Shown: in pieces, positions 19,625 through 29,073 of the stretch | How the letters are laid out: every line of letters begins with the position of its first letter | How positions within the stretch are numbered: the first letter of the stretch is position 1 | From: JADCGM01 sp943370355 | GTDB taxonomy: Bacteria; Pseudomonadota; Alphaproteobacteria; Sphingomonadales; Sphingomonadaceae | Length of the DNA: 64,000 bases | NCBI GenBank assembly: GCA_943370355.1 | Contig: CALRQP020000006.1 | Location: 76,809 to 140,808 of the forward strand | Direction of reading: 5' to 3' | Notes under the pieces: generated by a model | Told to the model about the DNA's origin: nothing | What the model saw: the letters and a program-made list of their open reading frames with translations, nothing else | Database searches by the model: none | Program-made: the position numbers and the translations under genes

Positions 19625-22600
19625 TCAGGCGGGCTCTGCCTCCGGCGCATGCCGGACCAGCAGCAGATACATGACCGGCGTCACAATCCGGCTGAGCAGC
19701 GTCGACGAAATCAGCCCGCCGATGATGACAATCGCGAGCGGCGAGAACAGCCCCGAGCCGCTGAGCGCGAGCGGCAACAACCCGCCGATCGCTGTGACGC
19801 TGGTCAGCAAAACCGGCAGGAAGCGCACCTCGCCCGCGCGCTCGATCGCATCCCGCAGCCCCATGCCCGAGGCGCGCAGCTGCGTCGTGAAATCGACGAG
19901 CAGGATCGAATTCTTGATCTCGATGCCGATCAGCGCGACGAACCCGATCACGGCGTTGTAGCTGAGCGAATTGCCCGTTACCGCAAGCGCGACGAGCCCG
20001 CCGAACATCCCGAGCGGGATCACGCCTGCGACGACCGCTGTCTCGCGGAACCGCCCGAACTCGAGCACGAGTACTGCGAGGATTCCGAAGATCGCCAGCA
20101 TGACGATGCGGCCAAGTCCGTTGAAGCTGCGCGCCGACGCGCGTGCCTCGCCGCCCTGCTCGAACTTGTAGCCCGGCGGCAGCTTGATCGCATCCAGCCG
20201 TTTATAGAAATCCTTGGCGACCGCCGAGGTCAGATAGCCTGGCTTGACGTAGGAGGAGACGGTCGCCGACCGGTCTTGCTGGTAGCGGTTGATCTTCGCC
20301 GGTGCGCTTTCGAGAAACGGATGCGCGACCTGCCGCAGCGGAATCGCGCCGCCGTTGGTCGAGGGCACGTAGATTTTTTCGAGTGCCGACACGGGCTGCG
20401 TATCGGCGACGGGCAGCTTCACGACGACATCATAGGTGTCGCCCTCCTCGTCGCGGAACTTGCCGGCGGGTTCGCCGGCCAGCGCGAGCCGTGCGGCGCG
20501 GCGGATCGACCCGGCCGGGACGCCGAGCAGCGCCGCCTTGCCATCGTCGATGCCGAGATTGAGGTCGATGCGGTCGATCGCCAGCGGATTGTCGACATCG
20601 CGCGTCCCCGGCGTATCGCGCATGACGCGTTCCACAACACCGGCCAGCCGCTTCAACTCGCCAAGCTCAGGCCCGTTGATGAACACCGACAGCGGTGCCG
20701 CGATCGGCGGTCCGTTGAGGAACTCCTTCAGCGTCAGTTGCGCATCTGGATAGGTGTCGAGCCGGGCGCGCAGCCGCTGGTACATTTTCTCCGTCTCGCC
20801 GGGCACGAACTTGTCGATGACGCCGACGACATTGCCGATGTTGGTAGACTGGCCCTGCTCGCGCACATTGTAGAACACCTGCGGGTTGCCACGACCGGTA
20901 TTGGCCATGCGCGCGATGATCGCCTTCTCCTTCGCCATTTCGGCGTCGACGAAGCGCACCGCGCGGTCGGTTTCAGCGAGCGACGTCCCCTCGGGCGCCT
21001 GTACCTGCACGATAAAATAGGTCGCATCGGCCGGCGGAAACAGGCTGGACCCGATCAGCGGCACGAGACCGAGCGCCGCCACGCACAGCCCCATCGACGC
21101 GATCAGCGCGCGGCGCGGGTGGGTCAGCGACCAGTGGAGCACCGGTGCGTAGAAGCGGTGAATGCCGCCCTGCACGATCTGCAGGAAGCGGTTGCCCTCG
21201 GGTGCCTCATGCGCCGGCAGGAAGCGCGACGCGAGGAAGGGCACGATCGTCATCGAGACGATGTAGGACGCAACCACGGTGACCAGCACCGCGAGCGGCA
21301 GCGACCGGGTGAACTCGCCCGCGCCTTCCGGCAGGAAGACCAGCGGCAGGAACGCAAAGATCAGCGTTGCCGTGCAGCCCAGCACCGCTACCGCGATCTG
21401 CCGCGTGCCGCTCAGCGCAGCATCCTCGCGTCGCTCGCCCTCGCGCAGATGGCGCGCGATATTTTCGGTCACCACAATCGAATCGTCGACGAGCAGCCCG
21501 AGCGCGACGATGAACCCGGTGATCGCTAGCTGGTTGAGCGTGTAGCCGAGCAGCTGCATCGACAGCACGCCCATCGCGAGGCTCAGCGGAATCGACACCA
21601 TGACGACGATCGACGCGCGCGGCCCGAGCGGCAGCAGCGTGATCAGCACGAGCGTCAACGCGATCGCGAAGTCGCGCCCGAGCTGCGTGAGCTTGCGCGT
21701 CACGTCGAGGCTCTGGTCGAACGCGAGCTGCAGCTTCATGTCGGGCGGCAGTGTCGCCGCAAAATTGTCGGTGGCGGCGACAAGGCCGTTGCGTACATCG
21801 AGGACGTTGGTGCGATCCTTCTGGGTTGCCGTCACCCAGACCGCGCGGTGGCCGTTGTAGCGCGCGATATGCGGCACCTCCTCGGTCTTCCACTGCACAT
21901 CCGCCACGTCCGCGATGCGAACCAGCCGGCCGTTTTCAGCACGCACCGGAATGTTGCGCACCTCCTCCAGCGACTTGAACGCGCCCCCCGCCTCGACGTT
22001 GAATCGTCGTGTCCCGGACTGTACCGCGCCGGCCGGCAGGTCCGTCCCGCCCGCCCGCAGTGCATCGGTCACCGTCGTGACCGGCAGCCCGATCTGCGCG
22101 ATCCGGCCGCTGTCGATCGACACCAGCACCTGCGGCTTCGACGCGGCATAGACCGTCGCGGTACGCACATCGTCGACCTGGTTGAGCCGGTCGCGCAAAT
22201 CTTCGGCGATCTTGGCCATGCGGCGCGGGCTCGCGGTGTCGCTGACCAGCGCATATTGCACGACGCTCGTCTCGGTCGTGCGGACCTTGCGGAACTCAAG
22301 GCTGACAAGCGACGATGGCAGCTGCGCGCGGATCGCATTCACTTCGCGGACGACACCGTCGTAATTCTTCTCGGTATCGCTGCCCCAGTCGAATTCGGCG
22401 GCCACCGTCGCGAAGCCGTCCGATGACGAGGAATTGATCTCGCGGATATTGTCGAGCCCGCGCAGCACATCCTCGATCGGTTTGGCGACGGTCTGTTCCA
22501 TGTCGGCGGGGTCAGCCCCTGGCTGCACCGCGACGACGACGACGACGGGAATCGGGAAATGCGGATCGACCGATCGCGGAATGCTCATCAGCGACGAAAT

Positions 22601-22675
22601 GCCTAGCGCTGCCATCAGCGCAAACAGCACCAGCGTGATCTGCCAGCGCCGGATCGCAAATTCGATGAGCTTCAC
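19625..22675 (-). CDS. RND-family efflux transporter permease (AcrB/HAE1-like)
   Basis: This 1016-residue inner-membrane proton antiporter has the usual 12-helix RND layout with two large periplasmic loops. Asp397-Asp398 in LGLLVDDSIVVTENIAR are the proton-relay pair of helix 4. It begins MKLIEFAIRRW, as do many HAE-type pumps. The preceding adaptor gene overlaps its start by four bases, indicating translational coupling. No outer-membrane TolC-like gene is adjacent, so the pump probably uses one encoded elsewhere. Substrates are likely drugs, solvents or other amphiphiles; heavy-metal (CzcA) type is less likely from the helix 4 motif. Confidence 0.92.
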   Translation of the reverse strand: MKLIEFAIRRWQITLVLFALMAALGISSLMSIPRSVDPHFPIPVVVVVAVQPGADPADMEQTVAKPIEDVLRGLDNIREINSSSSDGFATVAAEFDWGSDTEKNYDGVVREVNAIRAQLPSSLVSLEFRKVRTTETSVVQYALVSDTASPRRMAKIAEDLRDRLNQVDDVRTATVYAASKPQVLVSIDSGRIAQIGLPVTTVTDALRAGGTDLPAGAVQSGTRRFNVEAGGAFKSLEEVRNIPVRAENGRLVRIADVADVQWKTEEVPHIARYNGHRAVWVTATQKDRTNVLDVRNGLVAATDNFAATLPPDMKLQLAFDQSLDVTRKLTQLGRDFAIALTLVLITLLPLGPRASIVVMVSIPLSLAMGVLSMQLLGYTLNQLAITGFIVALGLLVDDSIVVTENIARHLREGERREDAALSGTRQIAVAVLGCTATLIFAFLPLVFLPEGAGEFTRSLPLAVLVTVVASYIVSMTIVPFLASRFLPAHEAPEGNRFLQIVQGGIHRFYAPVLHWSLTHPRRALIASMGLCVAALGLVPLIGSSLFPPADATYFIVQVQAPEGTSLAETDRAVRFVDAEMAKEKAIIARMANTGRGNPQVFYNVREQGQSTNIGNVVGVIDKFVPGETEKMYQRLRARLDTYPDAQLTLKEFLNGPPIAAPLSVFINGPELGELKRLAGVVERVMRDTPGTRDVDNPLAIDRIDLNLGIDDGKAALLGVPAGSIRRAARLALAGEPAGKFRDEEGDTYDVVVKLPVADTQPVSALEKIYVPSTNGGAIPLRQVAHPFLESAPAKINRYQQDRSATVSSYVKPGYLTSAVAKDFYKRLDAIKLPPGYKFEQGGEARASARSFNGLGRIVMLAIFGILAVLVLEFGRFRETAVVAGVIPLGMFGGLVALAVTGNSLSYNAVIGFVALIGIEIKNSILLVDFTTQLRASGMGLRDAIERAGEVRFLPVLLTSVTAIGGLLPLALSGSGLFSPLAIVIIGGLISSTLLSRIVTPVMYLLLVRHAPEAEPA

Positions 22676-23706
22676 TTGAAGCGAACCTTGCCGCCGTCCC
22701 GGATGCGCTCGATGCCGCTCTTCGCGACCATCTCGCCGGGGTTCAGACCCGATGTGATCGTTACGGCGCGATCCGTCAGGTCACCGAGTTGCACGAGACG
22801 CGACTTGGCCGTCTGGGTCTTCGGATCGACGACATAGACGAAGCCTTCGTCGGCGCGCGCCTGCCAAACAGCGCTGGCGGGAATCGTCACGCCCGCCCCG
22901 GTCCGGACCGCGCCGGTGCGAATGCTCGCGTCGCCGATCAAGCCCGAACGCAGGCCCGCAACCGGCGGCAGCGCGATTTCCACCTCGAACGTGCCAGTCC
23001 GCTCATCGCCGCGGCCGGCGACTTCGCTGACATGCCCTTCGACACGTGCGCCGCCGAGTCCGGCCATGGTGACCGAAGCCGGCTGCCCGATCTTGACGCT
23101 GGCAAGGTCGCTATCGCTGAGCGGCGCGCGCAGCACATAGCCCTCGCGTGCCTCCCCGATCGTAATGACCGGCGTTCCGGCAGCGACGATTTGCCCGGTC
23201 TCGGCCTGACGTTTGAGCACCGTCCCGCCGCTCGGCGCGAGGATGCGCGCATAACGAAGGTTGAAGCCAGCCGCAGCGACCCGCGCGCGTGCCGCGCCCG
23301 CCGCCGCCTGCGCCGCCTCGACGCGCGATTTCGGCACCCAGCCCTTTGCCTGCAGCTCGGATAGCCGCTTCAGATCGGCCTCGGCCCGCACCGCTTCGGC
23401 GCGTGCGGCGGCATCGTCCGCATTCATCGCGACCGGATCGAGCCGCGCCAGCAGCTGCCCGCGCGAAACCCGGTCGCCGCCGTCGACGAGAATCGCAGCG
23501 ATGCGGCCGTTGGTGTTGAAGGACAATGCGGTCTCCCGCTTCGCGCGTACCGTGCCCGCGGCAGTGACCGTCGCACCCGTCGATGCAGGTTCGGCCGTCG
23601 CGACAGCAACCAGCGCCGGCGTCTCCCCGGACGCAGGCGGCGTCGACTCGCCCCCGCAGGCCGCCAGCGCGAATAAACCGAGTAATAATGCCGCCCGCGC
23701 CGTCAT
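22672..23706 (-). CDS. RND efflux periplasmic adaptor lipoprotein
   Basis: The product is a membrane fusion protein that bridges the RND pump and its outer-membrane channel. From the ATG at 23706 it is 344 residues and starts with a lipoprotein signal (LFALAACGG, lipidated Cys). Barrel-sandwich halves (AAILVDGGDRVSRGQLLARLD; ILAPSGGTVLKRQAETGQ) flank an alpha-hairpin rich in Ala, followed by the beta-barrel and membrane-proximal domains. It overlaps the pump gene by four bases. A divergent TetR-family gene 75 bases away is the likely repressor. Confidence 0.93.
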   Translation of the reverse strand: MTARAALLLGLFALAACGGESTPPASGETPALVAVATAEPASTGATVTAAGTVRAKRETALSFNTNGRIAAILVDGGDRVSRGQLLARLDPVAMNADDAAARAEAVRAEADLKRLSELQAKGWVPKSRVEAAQAAAGAARARVAAAGFNLRYARILAPSGGTVLKRQAETGQIVAAGTPVITIGEAREGYVLRAPLSDSDLASVKIGQPASVTMAGLGGARVEGHVSEVAGRGDERTGTFEVEIALPPVAGLRSGLIGDASIRTGAVRTGAGVTIPASAVWQARADEGFVYVVDPKTQTAKSRLVQLGDLTDRAVTITSGLNPGEMVAKSGIERIRDGGKVRFK

Positions 23707-23719
23707 GACCGCCCCGAAT

Positions 23720-23760
23720 TTGACCACGACTCACATGCTATAACTATACCGGTCAGTTTA
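23720..23760. promoter_or_regulatory. Divergent promoter region of TetR gene and efflux operon
   Basis: On the plus strand TTGACC (23720-23725) and ACTATA (23743-23748) are 17 bases apart and could serve the TetR-family gene. The palindromic core ACCGGT (23748-23753) lies within TAACTATACCGGTCAGTTTA, where a repressor would block both directions. The half-sites outside the core are only weakly symmetric, so the exact operator is uncertain. Confidence 0.35.
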
Positions 23761-23781
23761 CAAATGTTATTCGGACCCGGA

Positions 23782-24396
23782 ATGACCCTGGACAAGCGAT
23801 CGCGCGGCCGGCCTGCCGACGCCGCCAAACGGGCTGCGGTGCTCGCAGCCGCACAGGAGCTTTTCACCGCGCACGGCTTCGCCGGAACCAGCATGGACGA
23901 CATCGCGCGCGGCGCGCGAAGCTCCAAACTCACGGTTTATCGATATTTCGGCAACAAACTCGACCTGTTCGCGGCAGCGATCCGCAACAAGTGCGAAGCG
24001 ATGCTCGAACCGCGCACATTTCAATCGGAAGGCTCCGATTCACGATCGGCACTCAACAGTTTCGGCCACGCCTTCCTGGAGCTGATCCTCAGTCCGGAAG
24101 CGGTCGCGATCCACCGCCTCATCATCGCCGAGCGCGAGCGCAGCCCGGACCTCGGCCCGCTGTTTTATGTCAACGCCATCGAGCCGACCGGCTACCGGCT
24201 GGCTGCCCTGCTTTCATCCCTGGCGCTTGGCGATCCGGACCCCGCTGCGGCGGCACGCGACTTGCTGACGCTCTGGCGCGGAGCACCAGCGACGCGGATC
24301 GAATTCGGGCTGCCGCCGATGGGCGCAGAGGACCTCGCGCAGCACGTCGAACATTGTACCGACTTATGCCTTGCGGCATGGCGCGAATGCGATTGA
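23782..24396 (+). CDS. TetR/AcrR-family transcriptional regulator
   Basis: The N-terminal DNA-binding domain is typical: RGRPADAAKRAAVLAAAQELF, then GFAGTSMDDIARGA and KLTVYRYFGNKLDLF (helix-turn-helix). The C-terminal part (about residues 75-204) is a ligand-binding helical domain of the AefR-like type. The ATG at 23782 is preferred; one at 23764 has no ribosome-binding site. It is divergent from the RND efflux operon, the classic arrangement for a local repressor released by pump substrates. Confidence 0.9.
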   Translation: MTLDKRSRGRPADAAKRAAVLAAAQELFTAHGFAGTSMDDIARGARSSKLTVYRYFGNKLDLFAAAIRNKCEAMLEPRTFQSEGSDSRSALNSFGHAFLELILSPEAVAIHRLIIAERERSPDLGPLFYVNAIEPTGYRLAALLSSLALGDPDPAAAARDLLTLWRGAPATRIEFGLPPMGAEDLAQHVEHCTDLCLAAWRECD

Positions 24397-25761
24397 TCAC
24401 CCCCGCGCCAGAACGGGCTCCCGGCCACGCGGCCTGACCACAACTGGCTTCGGCGCTTTTTGCTGGCGGTAACGGACGCACAGGTTTGACAGGGCGCAGA
24501 CCAGCGCGATGAAATAATAAACGGTGCTCTGGAACGCGAGCGCCTGAAACGCGCTGCCGATCAGATAGACGATGAGAAATGCCGAAAGCATCCTGGCGCA
24601 GTCGGCCGCCCACAGCATTTCGGGATCCTTGCCGAACCGTTTGGCAATGCCCCGTAATTGCCAGAATGAGACAATGAAGAAGGACAGGAAAAGCCCCAAA
24701 CCCGGGAAGCCCTGTTCGCCCATCACCTCGAAAAAGGAGCTGTGGAAACCGCGCGCTTCGTCCTTGATCTTGCGGCTGCCTTCCGACGAATTCGAGCCAT
24801 CTCCCGAGCGGCTCTTCACCTCGTAAATAATTTGGCTGGTTCGCCAGACCTCAAACCCGCCCCCGAGCGGATGTTCCTGCACATAGTTCCAAGTCCAGTT
24901 CCACATCGCGACACGGGTGGAAGCCGAGGTATCTTCGTCATAGGTCTTGATCGTGTTCATCCGGCCCGTGAAGGACGACGGCAGGAACGGGATAGCAGCC
25001 AGACCGACGACGAACGCTAGGAATCCGACCAGAAACTTGCGCTTGACCCTCTTGTATTCGAGGAGTGCCACAGCAGCGATGCAGAGGAAGCCGGTGCGCG
25101 CCTCGGCACCGATAACGACGAGCAAGGCGCTGCAGCAGATGCCGATCGTGACGAGGCGCGTCCATTTGCTTTGCGGAAACAGGGTGCCGTGGCGATACAG
25201 ATAAGTCGATACGGGGATCATCCCGACGGCGACGGTTGCCATCGTGCTCGCTTCGAACAGGCCGACGTTGCGCTGGACCAGAAAGCTCAGATGGCCGTAA
25301 CCGCCGCCACCTAGCATGGTTTTGATCGCACCGGAAAACATCAGCGCGCATACGGTGAACAGAATGACCAGAAGGGTCGTCTCGATCTGAAGCCGCGTGC
25401 GCAGCACGAACGGCAGAAAGATCGTGAAGCCAAGCGCTTTCCACGCCGCGCTCCATTTGAACCAAGCAGCGTCTCCCATCTCTGCAGACGATGTCGTGAT
25501 GGTGATCCATGCAATCATTGCCAGGAGCAGGATCTGAATAAGGTTGATCCTGACCTGTTTGTCCTTGTCGGCAATGAGATAGGCAAGCACGGCAAGTACA
25601 GCCGCAATCATGCTGATCGGGACGCTGTTGATAAGGTAGTAGGATTGCTCCTGGGGTTGGAGCAGGTCGATCCATACATAACACAAGGTCGCCAGATAGG
25701 GCCGAACGAAGGCAAGCCCCATCAGGAACAGCATGAAACCAACGAAGAATATGTCACGCAC
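24397..25761 (-). CDS. Exosortase A-associated O-glycosylation ligase (Wzy/WaaL-like)
   Basis: The 454-residue integral membrane protein has about ten to twelve helices and a large periplasmic loop (roughly residues 265-345) with the Wzy_C-type segment ASTRVAMWNWTWNYVQEHP. The N-terminus (MRDIFFVGFMLFLMGLAFVRP) and the WIDLLQPQEQSY motif match the ligase family found beside exosortase A and PEP-CTERM genes. It likely joins glycan to lipid or protein acceptors in the periplasm. The GTG start is overlapped by a small upstream ORF. GC content is lower than in the surroundings. The gene is divergent from wecB. Confidence 0.85.
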   Translation of the reverse strand: MRDIFFVGFMLFLMGLAFVRPYLATLCYVWIDLLQPQEQSYYLINSVPISMIAAVLAVLAYLIADKDKQVRINLIQILLLAMIAWITITTSSAEMGDAAWFKWSAAWKALGFTIFLPFVLRTRLQIETTLLVILFTVCALMFSGAIKTMLGGGGYGHLSFLVQRNVGLFEASTMATVAVGMIPVSTYLYRHGTLFPQSKWTRLVTIGICCSALLVVIGAEARTGFLCIAAVALLEYKRVKRKFLVGFLAFVVGLAAIPFLPSSFTGRMNTIKTYDEDTSASTRVAMWNWTWNYVQEHPLGGGFEVWRTSQIIYEVKSRSGDGSNSSEGSRKIKDEARGFHSSFFEVMGEQGFPGLGLFLSFFIVSFWQLRGIAKRFGKDPEMLWAADCARMLSAFLIVYLIGSAFQALAFQSTVYYFIALVCALSNLCVRYRQQKAPKPVVVRPRGREPVLARG

Positions 25762-25882
25762 GGTCGGTGCGCCGCCACGATTTGAGCTGCGTTTCCTTCT
25801 GCTCCTTGTCGGCGCGAAGGCTGCGCAGGATCGTCAGCACAAGCAGGATATGCGCCGCGAGCAAGGCTAGATTGTCGACCAC
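25754..25882 (-). CDS. Small ORF coupled to the O-ligase gene
   Basis: From a GTG at 25882 this frame encodes 42 residues: a short N-terminus, one hydrophobic segment (NLALLAAHILLVLTILRSL) and a highly charged tail (RADKEQKETQLKSWRRTDRA). The stop overlaps the GTG of the O-ligase by eight bases, which suggests translational coupling. No good ribosome-binding site precedes the GTG, and an in-frame TAG lies just upstream, so the start is fixed within a few codons. It may be a small membrane partner of the ligase. Confidence 0.4.
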   Translation of the reverse strand: MVDNLALLAAHILLVLTILRSLRADKEQKETQLKSWRRTDRA

Positions 25883-25990
25883 GACCGCAGGAATAGCAGC
25901 CTAGGGCGACCCCGGCAATTTGGGTTCCGGTTGCCGCGCCGGACCACAATCGCTAACCGCACGCAATCAATTTTCCTTGGGGCTGATTCC

Positions 25991-27079
25991 ATGAATAGGA
26001 GCGTTCACCTTATTGCTGCGGCTCGACCGAATTTCATGAAGGTCGCGCCGTTATGGCATGCGTTGACCGCATCAGCCGATTTCCAGCCGGTGCTCGTACA
26101 TACCGGCCAGCATTATGACGCCAACATGTCGGACGATATCTTCGCCGACCTGTCGCTTCCGCCGCCCGTCCACCACCTCGGCATCGGATCCGGCAGCCAC
26201 GCCGAACAGACCGGCGGGGTGATGATCGCCTATGAGAAGATCGCCATCGCCGACCGGCCTGACTGGCTCGTCGTCGTCGGCGATGTCAATTCGACCGCGG
26301 CCTGCGCGATGGTCGGTGCGAAGCTCGGCATCCGCACCATCCATCTCGAAGCCGGCCTGCGCTCGCGTGACCGTGCGATGCCAGAGGAAGTTAACCGGCT
26401 CGTCACCGACGTTCTCTGCGACGTGCTTTGGACGCCGTCGCCCGACGCCGATGAAAATCTGGCGGCCGAGGGCATCCCGGCGTCCCGCGTGACGCGCGTC
26501 GGCAATATCATGCTCGATAGCTATGAGATGATCCGGCCGCGCATCGAAGCCGAGGACGCGCCCGGAAAGCTTGGGCTGAAGCGCGGCGGTTATGGCGTCG
26601 TGACGCTGCACCGTCCCTCGAACGTCGATGAGGCAGGTCCACTCCAGACCTTGGTCGAAGCGCTGGAGACGGTGTCAGCCAGACTGCCGCTCGTGTTCCC
26701 GGTTCACCCGAGGACTCGCGAACGTCTGGTCCGATTCGGCCTCTACGAACGCCTGGCCGCTGCGAACGTCAAACTGCTCGAACCGCAAAGCTACCGACCG
26801 TTCATGAGCCTGGTGAGTGCGTCGGCCATCGCGATCACCGATTCGGGCGGCCTGCAGGAAGAGACGACCTACCTCGGCATCCCCTGCCTGACGCTGCGCG
26901 AGAATACCGAGCGGCCGATCACGGTAACCGAGGGAACCAACCGGCTCACCCGGCCGAGCCAGCTCGTTGCCGATGTCGAAGCGGCTCTGGCAGCCGATGC
27001 GCCAGCCCCGGCCCGCCCGGAATTTTGGGACGGCCAGACCGCGGCTCGCTGCGTCACGGATTTGCGCGCGCGCGGCTGA
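25991..27079 (+). CDS. wecB: UDP-N-acetylglucosamine 2-epimerase (non-hydrolysing)
   Basis: The enzyme interconverts UDP-GlcNAc and UDP-ManNAc, feeding cell-surface polysaccharide synthesis. The 362-residue product, counted from the ATG at 25991, shows family hallmarks: GQHYDANMSDDIF, GDVNSTAACAMVGAKLG, HLEAGLRSRDRAMPEEVNR and SDSGGLQEE-like ITDSGGLQEET near the C-terminus. It is followed three bases later by a glycosyltransferase gene and is divergent from the O-ligase, so the three belong to one polysaccharide locus. Confidence 0.95.
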   Translation: MNRSVHLIAAARPNFMKVAPLWHALTASADFQPVLVHTGQHYDANMSDDIFADLSLPPPVHHLGIGSGSHAEQTGGVMIAYEKIAIADRPDWLVVVGDVNSTAACAMVGAKLGIRTIHLEAGLRSRDRAMPEEVNRLVTDVLCDVLWTPSPDADENLAAEGIPASRVTRVGNIMLDSYEMIRPRIEAEDAPGKLGLKRGGYGVVTLHRPSNVDEAGPLQTLVEALETVSARLPLVFPVHPRTRERLVRFGLYERLAAANVKLLEPQSYRPFMSLVSASAIAITDSGGLQEETTYLGIPCLTLRENTERPITVTEGTNRLTRPSQLVADVEAALAADAPAPARPEFWDGQTAARCVTDLRARG

Positions 27080-27082
27080 TCC

Positions 27083-28276
27083 TTGAAGATTCTCCACGTC
27101 CTCGATCATTCCTTGCCGCTGCACAGCGGATACACCTTTCGCACCCGCGCGCTCATCGAAGCGTCGCGAAAGCGCGGCTGGGAAACGGTCCACCTGACCA
27201 CGCCGCGCCATTCGGCGGCGGGGCCGGATGTCGAGGAGGTCGATGGGCTGACCTTCCACCGCTCGCCCGCACCGGGTCCATTGCCGATCGTCTCGGAAGT
27301 CCGCGCCACCGCCAGGGCGCTCGACCGGCTTGTCCGCGAAACCCGGCCCGACATCATGCACGCGCATTCGCCGGTGTTGACCGCGCTGGCAGCCAGCGGC
27401 GTCGCCCGGCGGCACCGGCTGCCACTCGTCTACGAAATCCGGGCCTTCTGGGAAGATGCCGCCGTCGGCAATGGCACGGGGACCGAGGGCTCGCTGCGCT
27501 ATCGCGCCACGCGCGCGCTGGAAACCTGGGCCTGCCGCCGCGCCGATGCCGTGGGCGCGATCTGCGATGGCCTTCTCGCCGACCTGCGTGCGCGCGGCAT
27601 CGCACCGGAAAAGCTGTTCGCGATCCCGAACGGCGTCGATCTTGCACAGTTCGGGACCCCGCTGCCCAGAGATACCGACTTGGCCGCGACGCTGGGTTTC
27701 ACCGACGACGCGGAAGTCATCGGTTTCATCGGCTCCTTCTATGATTATGAGGGGCTCGATGACTTGATCGCCGCGATGCCTGCCGTGATAGCGGCGCGCC
27801 CGAAACTCCATCTGCTGCTCGTCGGCGGCGGTCCGATGGCGGACGCGCTGGCGGCGCAAGCCAAGGCATCCTGTGCCGCGGACCGCATCCATTTCATCGG
27901 CCGCGTGCCGCATTCGGAGGTCGATCGTTATTACAGCCTGATCGACGTGCTGGTCTATCCGCGCAAATCGATGCGGCTGACCGATCTCGTCACACCGTTG
28001 AAACCGCTCGAAGCGATGGCACAGGAAAAGCTCGTTGCCGCATCGGACGTCGGCGGGCACCGCGAGTTGATCGCCGATGGCGTTACGGGGACCCTGTTCA
28101 AGACGGATGATCCGGCGGCGCTGGCGGGTGCAGTTGCGGGCCTGTTCGCGGATCGCCAAAGCTGGCCGGAACGTCGCCGCGCTGGCAAACACTTTGTCGA
28201 AACCGAGCGGAATTGGGATGTCAGCGTCGCCAATTACGCGCCGGTTTACGAGCGACTGCTTGCGCGCGGGCGCTGA
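27083..28276 (+). CDS. Exosortase A-associated family 4 glycosyltransferase
   Basis: The 397-residue enzyme is a GT-B fold glycosyltransferase of family GT4: an N-terminal acceptor domain beginning MKILHVLDHSLPLHSGYTFRT, and a C-terminal nucleotide-sugar domain (FIGSFYDYEGLDDLIAA; PRKSMRLTDLVTPLKPLEAMA, with the E-x7-E type donor motif). The N-terminal signature is the one I associate with the exosortase A-linked subgroup. Translation begins at a TTG three bases past the wecB stop codon; no ATG is available nearby. It is cotranscribed with wecB and the following membrane protein. Confidence 0.88.
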   Translation: MKILHVLDHSLPLHSGYTFRTRALIEASRKRGWETVHLTTPRHSAAGPDVEEVDGLTFHRSPAPGPLPIVSEVRATARALDRLVRETRPDIMHAHSPVLTALAASGVARRHRLPLVYEIRAFWEDAAVGNGTGTEGSLRYRATRALETWACRRADAVGAICDGLLADLRARGIAPEKLFAIPNGVDLAQFGTPLPRDTDLAATLGFTDDAEVIGFIGSFYDYEGLDDLIAAMPAVIAARPKLHLLLVGGGPMADALAAQAKASCAADRIHFIGRVPHSEVDRYYSLIDVLVYPRKSMRLTDLVTPLKPLEAMAQEKLVAASDVGGHRELIADGVTGTLFKTDDPAALAGAVAGLFADRQSWPERRRAGKHFVETERNWDVSVANYAPVYERLLARGR

Positions 28277-28306
28277 TCGCGCAAGGATTTGCCTGGGAGG
28301 CTGAAT

Positions 28307-29053
28307 GTGACTGCGTTCGTGAACAAGTGGCAGACGGTGTTGATGACATCGTGGAAATGGCAGCTGCTGGTCGGTACGATCGCGCTTGTCCTGCTGCTGG
28401 CGGTCGTGCTGCTCGTCCGCCGCTGGCGTACGAAGCGCCGCGCCAAGTCTGAGATGGGACTTATGTTCGGCGCGCCGGATGACACGGCTGAGCCCGCACC
28501 GGTCAGCTTCCGCGACGATTGGGCCGACGCCTATGTCGAGGGGCCGTCGATCCATGCAGGTGACGAGGCTGCCCAGCCGTACGATGCTCCGACAGGGCCC
28601 GACAAGGCTTGGGACATGTCTCCAGCCGCCGATGTCGCTATGCCGCCCGCCACCGATGCCTGGCTTGGCGCGGCCACCGAGCCGGAACCCGAAGCCGGCG
28701 CTCGGGCGGCTTGGGAAGATACGCCCGACGAACCGGAAAATGCCGTTGCACCCGCTGCGCAGATCGTTGCCCAGCCCACGCTGCAAAGCAGCGAGGTCGA
28801 ACAGCGCGTCGCCAAACTTGAAGCCGCGATCGTCGCGCTGACCGATCTCCTGCGGCCGGCCCCCGCCCCACTGGCCGATGCAACGGTCGGCGAGCGGCTC
28901 GACGCGCTCGAGCAGACGATCAGCCGACGGTTCGACGCGCTGGCGCGGACGCTGACCAACCTGCCGCCGGGTGCGGCGCTGCCCGGCGCGACGGCGGACC
29001 CCGAGGCGGTCGCCGCCGCCGTCATCGAAATCCGCCGCACCCTGAAGGGCTAG
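28307..29053 (+). CDS. Membrane-anchored hypothetical protein with coiled-coil tail
   Basis: Family not recognised. Starting from the GTG at 28307, which has GGGAGG six bases upstream, the product is 248 residues. One transmembrane helix (about 18-38, VGTIALVLLLAVVLLVRR) is followed by basic residues, an acidic Ala/Pro/Glu-rich linker (about 50-160), and a predicted coiled coil (VEQRVAKLEAAIVALTDLL; DALEQTISRRFDALARTL). It is 30 bases after the glycosyltransferase gene and probably part of the same operon. A scaffold or chain-length role in polysaccharide export is a guess. Confidence 0.7.
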   Translation: MTAFVNKWQTVLMTSWKWQLLVGTIALVLLLAVVLLVRRWRTKRRAKSEMGLMFGAPDDTAEPAPVSFRDDWADAYVEGPSIHAGDEAAQPYDAPTGPDKAWDMSPAADVAMPPATDAWLGAATEPEPEAGARAAWEDTPDEPENAVAPAAQIVAQPTLQSSEVEQRVAKLEAAIVALTDLLRPAPAPLADATVGERLDALEQTISRRFDALARTLTNLPPGAALPGATADPEAVAAAVIEIRRTLKG

Positions 29054-29073
29054 CCCGGCCCGTCCGCGCATCC

